A stretch of 64,000 nt of DNA from JAJFUV01 sp964384215. GTDB lineage: Bacteria > Acidobacteriota > Terriglobia > Bryobacterales > Bryobacteraceae. The stretch is from positions 62,001 to 126,000 of the forward strand of contig CAYLLB010000003.1 of assembly GCA_964384215.1 (NCBI GenBank). The letters run 5' to 3'. The translations under genes and the position numbers were made by a program. Positions 36,345 to 45,497 of this stretch are shown piece by piece. How positions within the stretch are numbered: the first letter of the stretch is position 1; the number at the start of each line of letters is the position of its first letter. Under the pieces are notes generated by a model. The model saw nothing but the letters and a program-made list of their open reading frames with translations, was not told the DNA's origin and searched no databases.

Positions 36345-39300
36345 ATGAAAATACGCCTTATCAAGGAAGTGAGACTACTTTTGGCCACGCTAGCCGTGGT
36401 CGCGATGTTGGCGGTTCCGGTGTGCGCGCAGGAAGTCAGCGCCAGCATCACCGGAACCATTACCGACGCAACAGGCGCGTTGGTTGCCGGTGCCAGTATT
36501 ACGGCAAAGGACGTGGACCGTGGAACCATCTACACCACGACAACCAACGAGGCCGGCGCCTTTTTATTCCCACGCATACCGCCCGGGCGGTACGAAGTCC
36601 GCATTGAGGCGAAGGGTTTTAAGGCATTGATTCGACGAGACATCGTTCTCGAAGTGAACCAGCGCGCCCGCATGGACGAGCGCCTGGAAGTGGGCGCGGT
36701 GACCGAGTCCATCAACGTGAGCGGCGAACCACCGTTGCTCCAGACCGATACCACCATGGTGGGTTCGACCATTACGACGAACCGCCTCACAAACACACCG
36801 CTGATCAGCCGCAACTTCATTTCGTTGACATTACTCACGGCCGGTGTTACCACCACCGATCCGTCGGCGATGAACAACGACAAACGTACAACCAGCGGCG
36901 GCCGTCCGTATGTGAACGGCAACCGGAAGGAAGCCAACAACTTCCTGCTGGACGGCATCGACAACAACCAGGTGTCCGATAACCTGACGTCCTACCAGCC
37001 CAACCTGGAAGCCATTTCCGAGGTCAAGATGATCACCAACAATGCCTCGGCCGAGTTCGGCAACTTCCAGGGCGGCATTATCAGCGTCACCCTGAAGTCG
37101 GGCACAAACGACTTTCACGGATCGTTGTTCGAGTATTTTAAGAACGACAAGCTGAATGCCAATACCTGGGCCCGCAACTGGAGCATCGATCCGACCACCG
37201 GCAAGTCGTATCCGCGCACCGCAGTCCGTTACAACGCCTTTGGCGGCACCTTCGGCGGCCCGGTGGTGATTCCGAAACTCCTCAACGGCAAGGACAAGTT
37301 GTTTTTCTTCGTGGACTACGAAGGAATACGACGTCCTTATCCGCGAAATGTGGGCACGATGACGGTTATGCCGGCGGCATTCCGCAAGGGCGACTTTTCC
37401 CAACTCTTGGATCCGTCCTCGGATCCGGCGCTGGCGGGACGGACCCCCATCCAGCTTTACAATCCTTATTCGCTCACCTCAACCGGAGCGCGGACGCCGT
37501 TTCCGAATAACCAGATCCCCCTCAGCATGATGAGTCCGGTAGCCAGCAAGCTGCTGAACGACAGCTTGTATCCGGCGCCTCTCACTTCCGCGCTGCGCTA
37601 CAACCAGCAGAATACCTCGTGGAGCCAGTTGACGAACAATCAGGGCGACGGAAAGCTCGATTGGAAGATGACTCCCAAGGACGATTTCTCGTTCCGGTAT
37701 TCGCAAGGCACGCAGGATACGCCCTCTTTCAACAGCTTCCCGCTGTACTTCAACTCGTTCAACGAGTCTCCGTTCAAAGCGGGCGTGATCAACTGGACGC
37801 GGACTATCTCGCCAACGCTCGTCAACGAGGCCCGTTTTGGCATCAACCGGATTATCCTTTGGAACGGAGGCGCCAACAAGGAAGGTTACGGGGATTTGAA
37901 TCAGAAGTACGGCATCGCCGATGTGAATTCCCCTGGGTTGCTGAATATCCAGTTCAACAACCGCACCTTTACGACCAGCATCGGCAACGCGAACATCGGC
38001 ACGCAGCAGTTGTTTGCCAACACCACCTTCCACTTCGCCGATAACGTGACGATCATCCGCGGCCGCCACATGATGAAGACGGGTGGGCAGATCCTGCGGC
38101 AGCGCATGAACACCTTCTTCTCCGGCAACAACGGGCGCATCGGATTCCTGAGTTACACCGGCCGCTTTACCGGCGCGAGCTCTGCTACCGTCAACGGCTG
38201 GAGCGACGCGGACTTCTTCCTGGGTCTGCCGGAAACTCTCGGCCGAGGTCTCTCGAGCGGTACCTGGGGCCATCGCAAGACCATCTGGGGCTTTTACTTC
38301 CAGGACGACTATCGCGTTTCGTCCAAGCTGACCTTGAATCTGGGCTTGAGGTGGGAGTACCACACGCCGCTGGTCGAAGTGAAGGATCGCCAGTCCAACT
38401 TTGGTGCCTATACCGGCGAAGTAATGTTGGCTGGGCAGGGCGGCAACAGCCGTGCCCTCTATGATCCCTTCAAGAAGGACTTCCAACCGCGCGTGGGCTT
38501 CGCTTACACGCCTTTCCAGAGGTGGGTGGTGCGCGGCGCCTACACGATCAGTTCCTTCATGGAAGGCACCGGAACGAACCTCCGCCTGCCCATGAATCCC
38601 CCGTTCAACTCCGAATTCGAAGGACGCTACGACAGTCCGAGTTTCAACCTGCCGGGATCGACCTCCAGCGACGGGTTGAGCGTCCTGTCGCCGACCAATC
38701 CGTACAAGAACATCAACGTTCGCCTATGGGACAAGAATATCCGGCCCGCTGACACCCAGCAGTGGAACCTCACTCTGGAACGTCAACTCGGCTGGCAAAC
38801 GGTCGGTTCGGTGGGCTATGTCGGCCAGCATGGCACGCACCTGATCGTGCCCATGCCGTACTACCAGAAGCATCTCCTTTCTGATGGTACCGTCGTTCCC
38901 AGCCTGTACTTGTCCGGCAATCCGCTGCTGGCCAATATCACGAACATATCCGGCACGGAGTCTTGCGGTAACCAGCGCTACGACGCCATGCAGGCGAGCC
39001 TCACCAAGCGCATGTCGTCGGGCCTGGAGTTCCAGGTCAACTACACCTGGTCCCACGGCATGAGCGACGCCATCGGCTATTACGGGGAAGGCGGGCAAGC
39101 CGCGAACCAATCGGCTTACTGGCAGAACCTGTTCGACCGGAAGGCTGAATGGGGTCCGACATACTTCGACGCCCGCCACATGTTCACGGTGAGCCACGTC
39201 TGGGCGGTCCCGTATGGGAAGGGCCACAAGTGGGGTAACAGCGTTCATCCGGTACTGAACGGCGTCCTGGGCGGGTGGCAACTCGGCGGCATCATGACCC

Positions 39301-39710
39301 TGCGCAGCGGCTTCCCCCTGACGATTCAGGCCTCCGATAACTCAACCACCAGTAGCCGTGGCGCACGGGCCCGCGTTGTTGGCAAAGGCGGCAACACGCT
39401 TGGCAACGTCGGCTCGGGCGCCAAGTGGTTCGATATCACGGCGTACGCTAACCAACTGGCGAAGTCGTTCGGTGACGTTGGGATTGGAACCGAGCGCGGG
39501 CCGGGATTCAAAACGTATGACGTGTCGCTGCAGAAGCAGTTTGCCGTCACGGAGCGCGTGAAGTTCGAACTCCGCGGTGAATTCATCAACCTGTTCAATA
39601 CCCCGCAGTTTGCTGCGCCGGCGCGCAACGTAACCGGAGCGACCTTCGGCGAGATCACCAGTGCGCAGTACGAACGCAACGGCCAGATCGCGTTGCGTTT
39701 GACGTTCTAA
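36345..39710 (+). CDS. Oar-like TonB-dependent outer-membrane receptor, copy 2
   Basis: A 1121-residue paralog of the preceding receptor, same length and domain order: signal peptide to about A28, carboxypeptidase-regulatory-like domain, plug, long barrel, terminal F. Most differences are synonymous or conservative, yet two stretches are identical at the DNA level by eye: 36639-37042 (plug, matching 32784-33187) and 38340-38683 (mid-barrel, matching 34485-34828). The carboxypeptidase-like domain, the first barrel third and the last third are more diverged. This mosaic is what gene conversion between tandem copies produces. Differences cluster in barrel loops, for instance around 39160-39330, so the two may bind related but different ligands. 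Confidence 0.93.
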   Translation: MKIRLIKEVRLLLATLAVVAMLAVPVCAQEVSASITGTITDATGALVAGASITAKDVDRGTIYTTTTNEAGAFLFPRIPPGRYEVRIEAKGFKALIRRDIVLEVNQRARMDERLEVGAVTESINVSGEPPLLQTDTTMVGSTITTNRLTNTPLISRNFISLTLLTAGVTTTDPSAMNNDKRTTSGGRPYVNGNRKEANNFLLDGIDNNQVSDNLTSYQPNLEAISEVKMITNNASAEFGNFQGGIISVTLKSGTNDFHGSLFEYFKNDKLNANTWARNWSIDPTTGKSYPRTAVRYNAFGGTFGGPVVIPKLLNGKDKLFFFVDYEGIRRPYPRNVGTMTVMPAAFRKGDFSQLLDPSSDPALAGRTPIQLYNPYSLTSTGARTPFPNNQIPLSMMSPVASKLLNDSLYPAPLTSALRYNQQNTSWSQLTNNQGDGKLDWKMTPKDDFSFRYSQGTQDTPSFNSFPLYFNSFNESPFKAGVINWTRTISPTLVNEARFGINRIILWNGGANKEGYGDLNQKYGIADVNSPGLLNIQFNNRTFTTSIGNANIGTQQLFANTTFHFADNVTIIRGRHMMKTGGQILRQRMNTFFSGNNGRIGFLSYTGRFTGASSATVNGWSDADFFLGLPETLGRGLSSGTWGHRKTIWGFYFQDDYRVSSKLTLNLGLRWEYHTPLVEVKDRQSNFGAYTGEVMLAGQGGNSRALYDPFKKDFQPRVGFAYTPFQRWVVRGAYTISSFMEGTGTNLRLPMNPPFNSEFEGRYDSPSFNLPGSTSSDGLSVLSPTNPYKNINVRLWDKNIRPADTQQWNLTLERQLGWQTVGSVGYVGQHGTHLIVPMPYYQKHLLSDGTVVPSLYLSGNPLLANITNISGTESCGNQRYDAMQASLTKRMSSGLEFQVNYTWSHGMSDAIGYYGEGGQAANQSAYWQNLFDRKAEWGPTYFDARHMFTVSHVWAVPYGKGHKWGNSVHPVLNGVLGGWQLGGIMTLRSGFPLTIQASDNSTTSSRGARARVVGKGGNTLGNVGSGAKWFDITAYANQLAKSFGDVGIGTERGPGFKTYDVSLQKQFAVTERVKFELRGEFINLFNTPQFAAPARNVTGATFGEITSAQYERNGQIALRLTF

Positions 39711-39741
39711 GTGTAATTTCAACAGCAGCATAAGGCGAAAA

Positions 39742-39766
39742 GGCGGGCCGTCCGGCCCGCCTTTTT
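39742..39766 (+). terminator. rho-independent terminator after TonB receptor 2
   Basis: GGCGGGCC (39742-39749), loop GTCC and GGCCCGCC (39754-39761) form a perfect 8-bp G/C stem, followed by TTTTT. It lies 31 bp after the receptor stop codon. Confidence 0.93.
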
Positions 39767-39828
39767 GCGTCTCCGGGCTACTCATCTCCCAAGGTTTGCT
39801 GTAGGCTCAAGGAGGGGAATTGCAATAT

Positions 39829-40245
39829 ATGGATCGACGCAAGCTGTTGGTTTCGACGCTTGGCATGATTCCGCTCTCGGCTGTCTGCCTCTTTGCAAAG
39901 AAGCATGGCGACAATAAAGGCAAAGGCAAAGGGAAAGGCCAACAGCACGATCATGATGAGCACCGGTATTTTCGCCGGGAAGACTATGCTGTAGTTCAAC
40001 GCTATTACAGCGGGCCGCGCGATCTTCCTCCAGGGCTGCGGAAGAAATACTACCGGACAGGCACGCTGCCCCCCGGCTGGCAGAAGAAGATGCGGCCCTT
40101 CCCCCCTGAGTTGATTCGGGTGCTGCCGCCACCCCCGCCGAACTGTGCGTTCGGTTACATTGACGGCGTTGCCGTGGCGTACGACCGGGAGACCCGTATC
40201 GTCCTCGATTCGATCGACCTGATCGCCGCGATCGCCGGCCGTTAG
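39829..40245 (+). CDS. RcnB/CigR-like small periplasmic protein
   Basis: About 138 residues from ATG 39829 (an in-frame TTG at 39820 sits too close to the AAGGAGGGG at 39809-39817). A signal peptide (LLVSTLGMIPLSAVCLFA) is followed by a His/Lys/Gly/Asp-rich segment (residues 24-45) that could bind metal. The C-terminal part is typical of the RcnB/CigR group: DLPPGLRKKY ... GTLPPGWQKK ... LPPPPP and a final GVAVAYDRETRIVLDSID hairpin. RcnB helps control nickel/cobalt export in Escherichia coli; many relatives have no known role. A nickel module lies 22 kb away, so no direct link can be claimed. Confidence 0.75.
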   Translation: MDRRKLLVSTLGMIPLSAVCLFAKKHGDNKGKGKGKGQQHDHDEHRYFRREDYAVVQRYYSGPRDLPPGLRKKYYRTGTLPPGWQKKMRPFPPELIRVLPPPPPNCAFGYIDGVAVAYDRETRIVLDSIDLIAAIAGR

Positions 40246-40279
40246 GTCCGCCTGCCATCCCTTTGAAGTCGTAAGCTGG

Positions 40280-41146
40280 ATGGTGGTGGACGCGATCGGA
40301 ATCGTTGGATCGGGACGGGTTGCGCAGGCGCTGGGACGGCTGTTGTGCGAGCGCGGCGAGCCGGTCACGGCGGTAGCCAGCCGAACGCCAGCGCACGCCG
40401 CTGAAGCGGCGCGATTCATTGGCGGCGTCGAAGTAGTTTCTTACGAGAATCTCGCCGAGCGCTGCCCGCGTGTGCTGATAGCGGTTTCTGACGATGCCCT
40501 GGCGGACGTCGCCGGCGCTTTGGCCCGCAGTGGTATGCGGAACGGCGCCGTGCTCCACACTTGCGGCGCGCGCGGGGTGGCCGCGATCGAGGAACTTGCG
40601 CGGGCCGGAGTGGCCTGCGGTGTCCTGCATCCCTTGCAAGCGGTGAGTTCTCCGCAACAGGGTGTGGCCGCGCTGCCGGGTGCGGCCTTCGCTATTTCGG
40701 GCGAGGGCGAAGCGGCGGCATGGGCACGGCGGATCGTGGCGTTGCTCAACGGTACTCCCTTGCACGTCGGGACCGGGCGCGAAGCGGTCTATCATGCCGC
40801 GGCGGTCATGGCCAGCAATTACGTCGTCGCGCTGATCGATGCCTCCGTGGAGTTGCTGCGCGCGGCCGGCGTTCCGGAAGACGAAGCGCTCTGCGCGATT
40901 CGGCCCCTGGTCGAAACAAATGCGCGAAATGCTTTGACGCTCACGCCGGAGCGCGCGCTTACCGGGCCCATCGAACGCGGAGACGCCGAAACGGTAGCGC
41001 TGCACCTCGCCGCGTTACGGGACGCCGCGCCCGGGATGCGGCAGCTATACTGCACGCTGGGATTGCGGGTGCTGGACCTGGCCCGGCGGCGCGGCCTCGA
41101 TGAGGCGTACGCTGATAAGTTAGAGAGGTGTTTACGAAATGGCTGA
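40280..41146 (+). CDS. Rossmann-like/DUF2520 dehydrogenase, candidate ketopantoate reductase
   Basis: A 288-residue two-domain dehydrogenase. The N-terminal Rossmann domain has GIVGSGRVAQALG (7-19), a dinucleotide loop, and resembles F420-dependent NADP oxidoreductase and PanE. The C-terminal helical DUF2520 domain (about 135-285) includes YHAAAVMASNYVVALIDAS. It overlaps panB by 8 bp, which itself overlaps panC, so the three genes form a pantothenate operon. PanB makes ketopantoate and PanC uses pantoate; the missing step is its reduction, for which no panE or ilvC is in the window. A DUF2520-type enzyme filling it, like PanG described from Francisella, is a reasonable inference but not proven here. 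Confidence 0.82.
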   Translation: MVVDAIGIVGSGRVAQALGRLLCERGEPVTAVASRTPAHAAEAARFIGGVEVVSYENLAERCPRVLIAVSDDALADVAGALARSGMRNGAVLHTCGARGVAAIEELARAGVACGVLHPLQAVSSPQQGVAALPGAAFAISGEGEAAAWARRIVALLNGTPLHVGTGREAVYHAAAVMASNYVVALIDASVELLRAAGVPEDEALCAIRPLVETNARNALTLTPERALTGPIERGDAETVALHLAALRDAAPGMRQLYCTLGLRVLDLARRRGLDEAYADKLERCLRNG

Positions 41147-41963
41147 GGCGCAGCGGCGCGTGAGAGTGCCGGACCTCAAGGAGATGAAGAAGCGCGGCGA
41201 GCGCATCGCGATGCTCACCGCATACGACGCCACCATGGCCCGTCTGATTGACCGGGCCGGAATTGACGTCATCCTGGTGGGTGACAGCGTGGGCATGGTG
41301 GTGATGGGCTACGAGACCACGCTGCCAGTAACCCTCGACGCGATGGTACACCACACCAAGGCGGTCTGCCACGGCGTGAAGCGCGCCCTGGTGGTCACCG
41401 ACATGCCATTTCTCAGCTTCCAGGTGAGCGCGTCCGAGGCCGTGCGCAACGCCGGGCGCATTCTTCAGGAAGGCGGCGCAACCGCCGTGAAGATCGAAGG
41501 CGGCCGGCCGGTAATCGAGGCCGTATCGCGGCTCGTGGACGTAGGCATTCCGGTCATGGGGCATCTCGGATTGACCCCGCAATCGGTGCACCGGTTGGGC
41601 GGATACCACCGGCAAGCCCGGACAGAGGAAGATGCCCAGTTGCTGATTGAAGATGCGCGGGCCCTGGAGGCTGCAGGCGCTTTCTCGATCGTGCTCGAAT
41701 CGATTCCTGAAGATGTCGCGCGGCGTGTTACGGAGGAGTTGAGCATTCCCACCATCGGCATCGGAGCCGGCCCTTATTGCGACGGCCAGGTACTGGTAAG
41801 CTACGACATTTTCGGCCTTTACGATGGCCAGGTGCCGCCATTCGTGAAGCAGTATGCGCGGCTGGGCGACCAGATGCGCGCCGCGGCCGAAGCCTATGCC
41901 GAAGATGTGCGCCAGGGGCGGTTCCCGGTTCCCGCCGCACGCGGCACGGGAGCGGCACGATGA
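41139..41963 (+). CDS. panB: 3-methyl-2-oxobutanoate hydroxymethyltransferase
   Basis: A 274-residue TIM-barrel enzyme that transfers a hydroxymethyl group from methylene-THF to ketoisovalerate, the first step of pantothenate and CoA synthesis. Conserved metal and substrate residues are visible: D49-S50 in LVGDSVGMVVMG, D88 in VVTDMPF, K118 and E120 in AVKIEGG, and the catalytic Glu in VLESIPE. The length is standard. Its ATG lies inside the end of the DUF2520 gene and its TGA overlaps the ATG of panC (ATGA), showing translational coupling. Confidence 0.96.
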   Translation: MAEAQRRVRVPDLKEMKKRGERIAMLTAYDATMARLIDRAGIDVILVGDSVGMVVMGYETTLPVTLDAMVHHTKAVCHGVKRALVVTDMPFLSFQVSASEAVRNAGRILQEGGATAVKIEGGRPVIEAVSRLVDVGIPVMGHLGLTPQSVHRLGGYHRQARTEEDAQLLIEDARALEAAGAFSIVLESIPEDVARRVTEELSIPTIGIGAGPYCDGQVLVSYDIFGLYDGQVPPFVKQYARLGDQMRAAAEAYAEDVRQGRFPVPAARGTGAAR

Positions 41964-42826
41964 GCGCGCGGGTGATTCACTCCGTCGCGGGAGTGCGCGC
42001 CGCGGTGGCCGAAGCACGCAAGCGCGGGGCGACGGTCGGCCTGGTCCCCACCATGGGTGCCCTGCACGCCGGGCACGGCAGCCTGATCGATACCGCGCGC
42101 CGCGAGACGGACTTCGTGGTGGTCAGCGTGTTCGTGAATCCGATCCAGTTCGACCGCAAGGACGATTACGAGCGCTACCCGCAGGACATCGCGACGGACG
42201 CGGAGTTCTGCACGGCGCGCGGCGTGGACCTCGTTTTCAATCCGGCGGCCGAAGAGATGTACCCACAGCCCCAGCGCTCGTTCGTGGAAGTGGAAGGCGT
42301 CACCGAGCACTTGTGCGGAGCTTTCCGCCCGGGCCATTTCCGGGGCGTGGCGACCGTCGTTCTGAAGCTGTTCAATATCGTGCAGCCGGATCGCGCCTAC
42401 TTCGGCGAAAAGGATGCGCAGCAACTGGCCGTGATCCAGCGCATGGCGCGGGACCTGAACCTGCCCATCGAGATCGTTCCCGTAGCCCTGGTGCGTGAGC
42501 CGGACGGACTGGCGCTGAGCAGCCGCAACCGCCGCCTTGACGCGGCCGAGCGCCAGGCGGCGCTGATGTTGTCACGCGTGCTCTTCGCGGTTCGGGACCG
42601 CATCGGTGCGGGATTCGTGGATGCGGCTCAATTGAAGCGCGAGGCGGAAGCTGAGTTTGGACGCGAGCCCGGCCTGCGGCTGGAGTACTTCGAAATCGTC
42701 GATGCGGATGAAATGCAGCCTGTCGAGCGGGTAGCCGCGCCGGTGCGCGTTGCCGTGGCCGCCTGGGCGGGCTCGACGCGCCTGATCGACAACGTCCTCT
42801 GCACACCGCCCGACGCGTCGCGTTAG
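41960..42826 (+). CDS. panC: pantoate--beta-alanine ligase
   Basis: A 288-residue pantothenate synthetase that joins pantoate and beta-alanine with ATP through a pantoyl-adenylate. The HIGH-type motif is in VPTMGALHAGH (about 29-39), the central VNPIQF and FRPGHFRGVATVV blocks bind pantoate, and the KMSKS-like loop is LSSRNRRL. ATG 41960 in the ATGA overlap with panB was chosen; the frame is open upstream inside panB. The 3' end abuts the convergent glycosidase-like gene without spacer. panD for beta-alanine supply is not in the window. Confidence 0.96.
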   Translation: MSARVIHSVAGVRAAVAEARKRGATVGLVPTMGALHAGHGSLIDTARRETDFVVVSVFVNPIQFDRKDDYERYPQDIATDAEFCTARGVDLVFNPAAEEMYPQPQRSFVEVEGVTEHLCGAFRPGHFRGVATVVLKLFNIVQPDRAYFGEKDAQQLAVIQRMARDLNLPIEIVPVALVREPDGLALSSRNRRLDAAERQAALMLSRVLFAVRDRIGAGFVDAAQLKREAEAEFGREPGLRLEYFEIVDADEMQPVERVAAPVRVAVAAWAGSTRLIDNVLCTPPDASR

Positions 42827-45379
42827 CTACTGGCGAGCGCGGCGCACGGCATAACTGGTGAGCGCGCGCCGCAGATAAGCCCACCTCTGTCCGGCGAGCG
42901 CTGCCTGGATTCCGGACCGGATCTGGGCAGCACCCGGTATGAACAGTCCGTGCGCAGCCGCGGCGTCCAGGCTGCCCAGCGCCTGCCGCGCCTCGGCCTC
43001 GAGCGCAACCGCGACGTCGCGCGGCGGGGTGGCGTGGAAGTCCGTAACGGCTATTTCCGGTGCGAGCGTGAATGCAATCAGTTGGTATGCTTCCAGCGTC
43101 ACGTTCCATTCGCGGCCGGCGTCCAGAGTTGTACGCGCGGCGAGATCCGACAGACGCGCCGGCCGGTCGAAAGCCACCCGCACTTGCACAGGATAATATT
43201 CGCGATTCACCAGGTACAAATAGCGCTGCCCGCCGTAAACCAGCGTGCGGGCAGCCACGGGGTCCGTGCTCGCTCCGATGGTCACAAACTTCTCGCGTGG
43301 CAGCGCCCGGTAGGCTGCGGCAAACCGGCGAATCTCCTCGCAATGCGCCTTGTCCAGGAACAGGCCGCCGCGAGTGATGCGGCAGGCGTCGAACTCGGCT
43401 ACGGCGTGCGCGTAGTGTTCCAGGAAATGTGGGCCGCCTTGGAACGCATGCGTGATGCGCAATTGCGAATCCCACCAGAAGCCGTCCTCAGGATAGATCG
43501 AATTCAGGCGAAAGATCCCCTCGGCGGGCGCGCCGTCCATCACCGCGAGTTGCTTTGCCTGCTCGTCGCCGGGTTCGCAGGGAAACCACCTGTGCTCGCC
43601 CCAGGCCTCCACCCAACAGTTGAAGATGAACGCACCGGGGCGGCGCATGTTTCGCATGGTGCCCAGCGTGTCGTCATCCAGAAAATCATGGTCGCGGAAC
43701 ATGCAAGAGCGCTCGAGCGGCGCCTGCGCGCCTTCAGTGTCCCAGCCGCGGTCGCGGCCGGGGTCCAGCGCCAGGTCCACTTCGATGTTGGGTTCCTTCG
43801 CGTAGAGCGCGGGGTCGAATCCGCCCTCCCGCCACATCGACGCGGTGTTGAGGCGGGCATGAAGCTGGTGGGAGGCGGCAAGCGAACCGTAGAGCGCCGG
43901 CACGGTGGTCTCGTTCCACATGGTGAAGGTGAGACGCAAATCCGGCCGCGCCGCCACCACCGCGTCGCGGATGCGGCAGTGGAACTCGTGCAGCTTGCGG
44001 CAGCGCCACGCCACCCACAGCGGACGAGCCGTGTGCATCAGAAACTGGTAGCGTCGGGCGAAACGCTCCGGTGAATCCGGCTTGACGCGCACCCTTACGC
44101 CGGTTTCCTTTTCGAACAGCCCGACGGTGTAGTCGTCGTAACCGGCGTGGAGGGAAGCGTACCAAACGATGGTGGCGTGCCACATATTGAATGAGACGCC
44201 CTTGAAGGCCGGGTAGCGCGCGTAGCGAGCGGCAATCTCCGAGACTACGCCGACCACAGCCGACTGTACTTCCGGGTGCAGGGGATTGAAGATTGGCCCG
44301 CCGTGATAGGGCTGGCCCGTTTTCTCGCCGTACGCGTACGGGAAGTCCTTGAAGCTCGCCTTGCGGGCGTGATACTCGAGCGCCTTGGGATAATTCCGGA
44401 CGTTGTAGATGGGCGTCCAGTCCTGCGTTCCGGCCTGCACCTGACCGTTCCACAACATGTTGTTGATGGCCGGCGCACCCTTGACGATGGATTCGAGGTC
44501 GATGTTCATCTTGCGCATCAGGCTGCCCAGGCGCAGCATGGTCATGGAGGCTTGAAACTCCAGTCCTTCCTGGCCGAAGCGTTCCAGCAGGCGCGCGTAC
44601 CAGTCCACGGGATGGGAGGTCCATCGCGTGTATTGCTTGCGGTCCCGGCCCACCACCATGTCGAAGGCGTCGCTTGGTTCGCAAGTGGAAGGGTACTGCG
44701 GACCGTGGTACCAGACCACCGGGTAGACCAGCAGGCTCTGCCCCGTGTGGCGCATAAACGCCACCAGGTGGTCCATCCACTCTTCGCGGCTCATGGCGCC
44801 TTCGCTGGCGCCCGTTCCGCAGGGGTCCTCATACTGGACGCCCAGTTCGCGTCCCGCGCCCGGTGCCACGCCGGCGACAGGAGGAGCCGCCGGAAGTTCG
44901 TCCAATTCGTACACGTCGAAACCGGCGATGGCTGCGGGCTCGTCTTTGCCCCAAGTGAGAAAGGTTATGCTTGAGTCCTCCCAGCGCGGCCAGAATATCT
45001 GCCGGATTTCGAGCATTCGCCCGGTGAGGGGCTGCGCGTAGCCGGTGAAAACGCCGGTGGAGAGGTCGTAACTGGTGCCGTCCATGATGCACATGTAGCG
45101 GCGCTTGTCATCGGGGTAACGTACGACGGCGAGGTGCGGTTTGCCGGGGTGCTGAATTCTGAACCGGTATCCAAAGCGCGCCGAAGGCGTCGCGGCTGCC
45201 TCGCGGTACCTGCCGGCGCGCGATTCCACGACGCGCGTCTGGCCATGGGACATGAAACGGTCCGCGCCATGCTCGCGTGTCGCGTCCACGCTCAGCAACA
45301 GCCGCCGGGCGTGTACGGCTGCCGGTCGTCCCAGCGCAGTTCCGGCGGCGGCGCCAAGCATTTCACGTCTGGTCCACAT
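42827..45379 (-). CDS. exported glycoside-hydrolase-like protein
   Basis: About 850 residues from ATG 45379, where a twin-arginine-like leader WTRREMLGAAAGTALG begins; the frame is open 20 codons further up. The N-terminal third (to about 200) looks like a beta-type accessory domain. The middle (about 220-560) has TIM-barrel features: LVYPVVWYHGPQYPST, FKGVSFNMWHATIVWY, LRLTFTMWNETTVPALYG, the last with a W-N-E that could be a catalytic acid. The final 200 residues are beta-rich. It resembles uncharacterised clan-A-like glycosidases of Acidobacteria and Planctomycetes. I cannot assign a family. It is convergent with panC and divergent from the TPR lipoprotein gene. Confidence 0.62.
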   Translation of the reverse strand: MWTRREMLGAAAGTALGRPAAVHARRLLLSVDATREHGADRFMSHGQTRVVESRAGRYREAAATPSARFGYRFRIQHPGKPHLAVVRYPDDKRRYMCIMDGTSYDLSTGVFTGYAQPLTGRMLEIRQIFWPRWEDSSITFLTWGKDEPAAIAGFDVYELDELPAAPPVAGVAPGAGRELGVQYEDPCGTGASEGAMSREEWMDHLVAFMRHTGQSLLVYPVVWYHGPQYPSTCEPSDAFDMVVGRDRKQYTRWTSHPVDWYARLLERFGQEGLEFQASMTMLRLGSLMRKMNIDLESIVKGAPAINNMLWNGQVQAGTQDWTPIYNVRNYPKALEYHARKASFKDFPYAYGEKTGQPYHGGPIFNPLHPEVQSAVVGVVSEIAARYARYPAFKGVSFNMWHATIVWYASLHAGYDDYTVGLFEKETGVRVRVKPDSPERFARRYQFLMHTARPLWVAWRCRKLHEFHCRIRDAVVAARPDLRLTFTMWNETTVPALYGSLAASHQLHARLNTASMWREGGFDPALYAKEPNIEVDLALDPGRDRGWDTEGAQAPLERSCMFRDHDFLDDDTLGTMRNMRRPGAFIFNCWVEAWGEHRWFPCEPGDEQAKQLAVMDGAPAEGIFRLNSIYPEDGFWWDSQLRITHAFQGGPHFLEHYAHAVAEFDACRITRGGLFLDKAHCEEIRRFAAAYRALPREKFVTIGASTDPVAARTLVYGGQRYLYLVNREYYPVQVRVAFDRPARLSDLAARTTLDAGREWNVTLEAYQLIAFTLAPEIAVTDFHATPPRDVAVALEAEARQALGSLDAAAAHGLFIPGAAQIRSGIQAALAGQRWAYLRRALTSYAVRRARQ

Positions 45380-45497
45380 GTTCCAGCACGGCTCCCTTCC
45401 ACACTCTCCCGGTCCAGTACAATCAGCAATTGTATCCATTGCGACGCCGTATGTTTTGTGATGAAGTGAATGTTGGAAAGATAAGGGAGGGAGCCGT

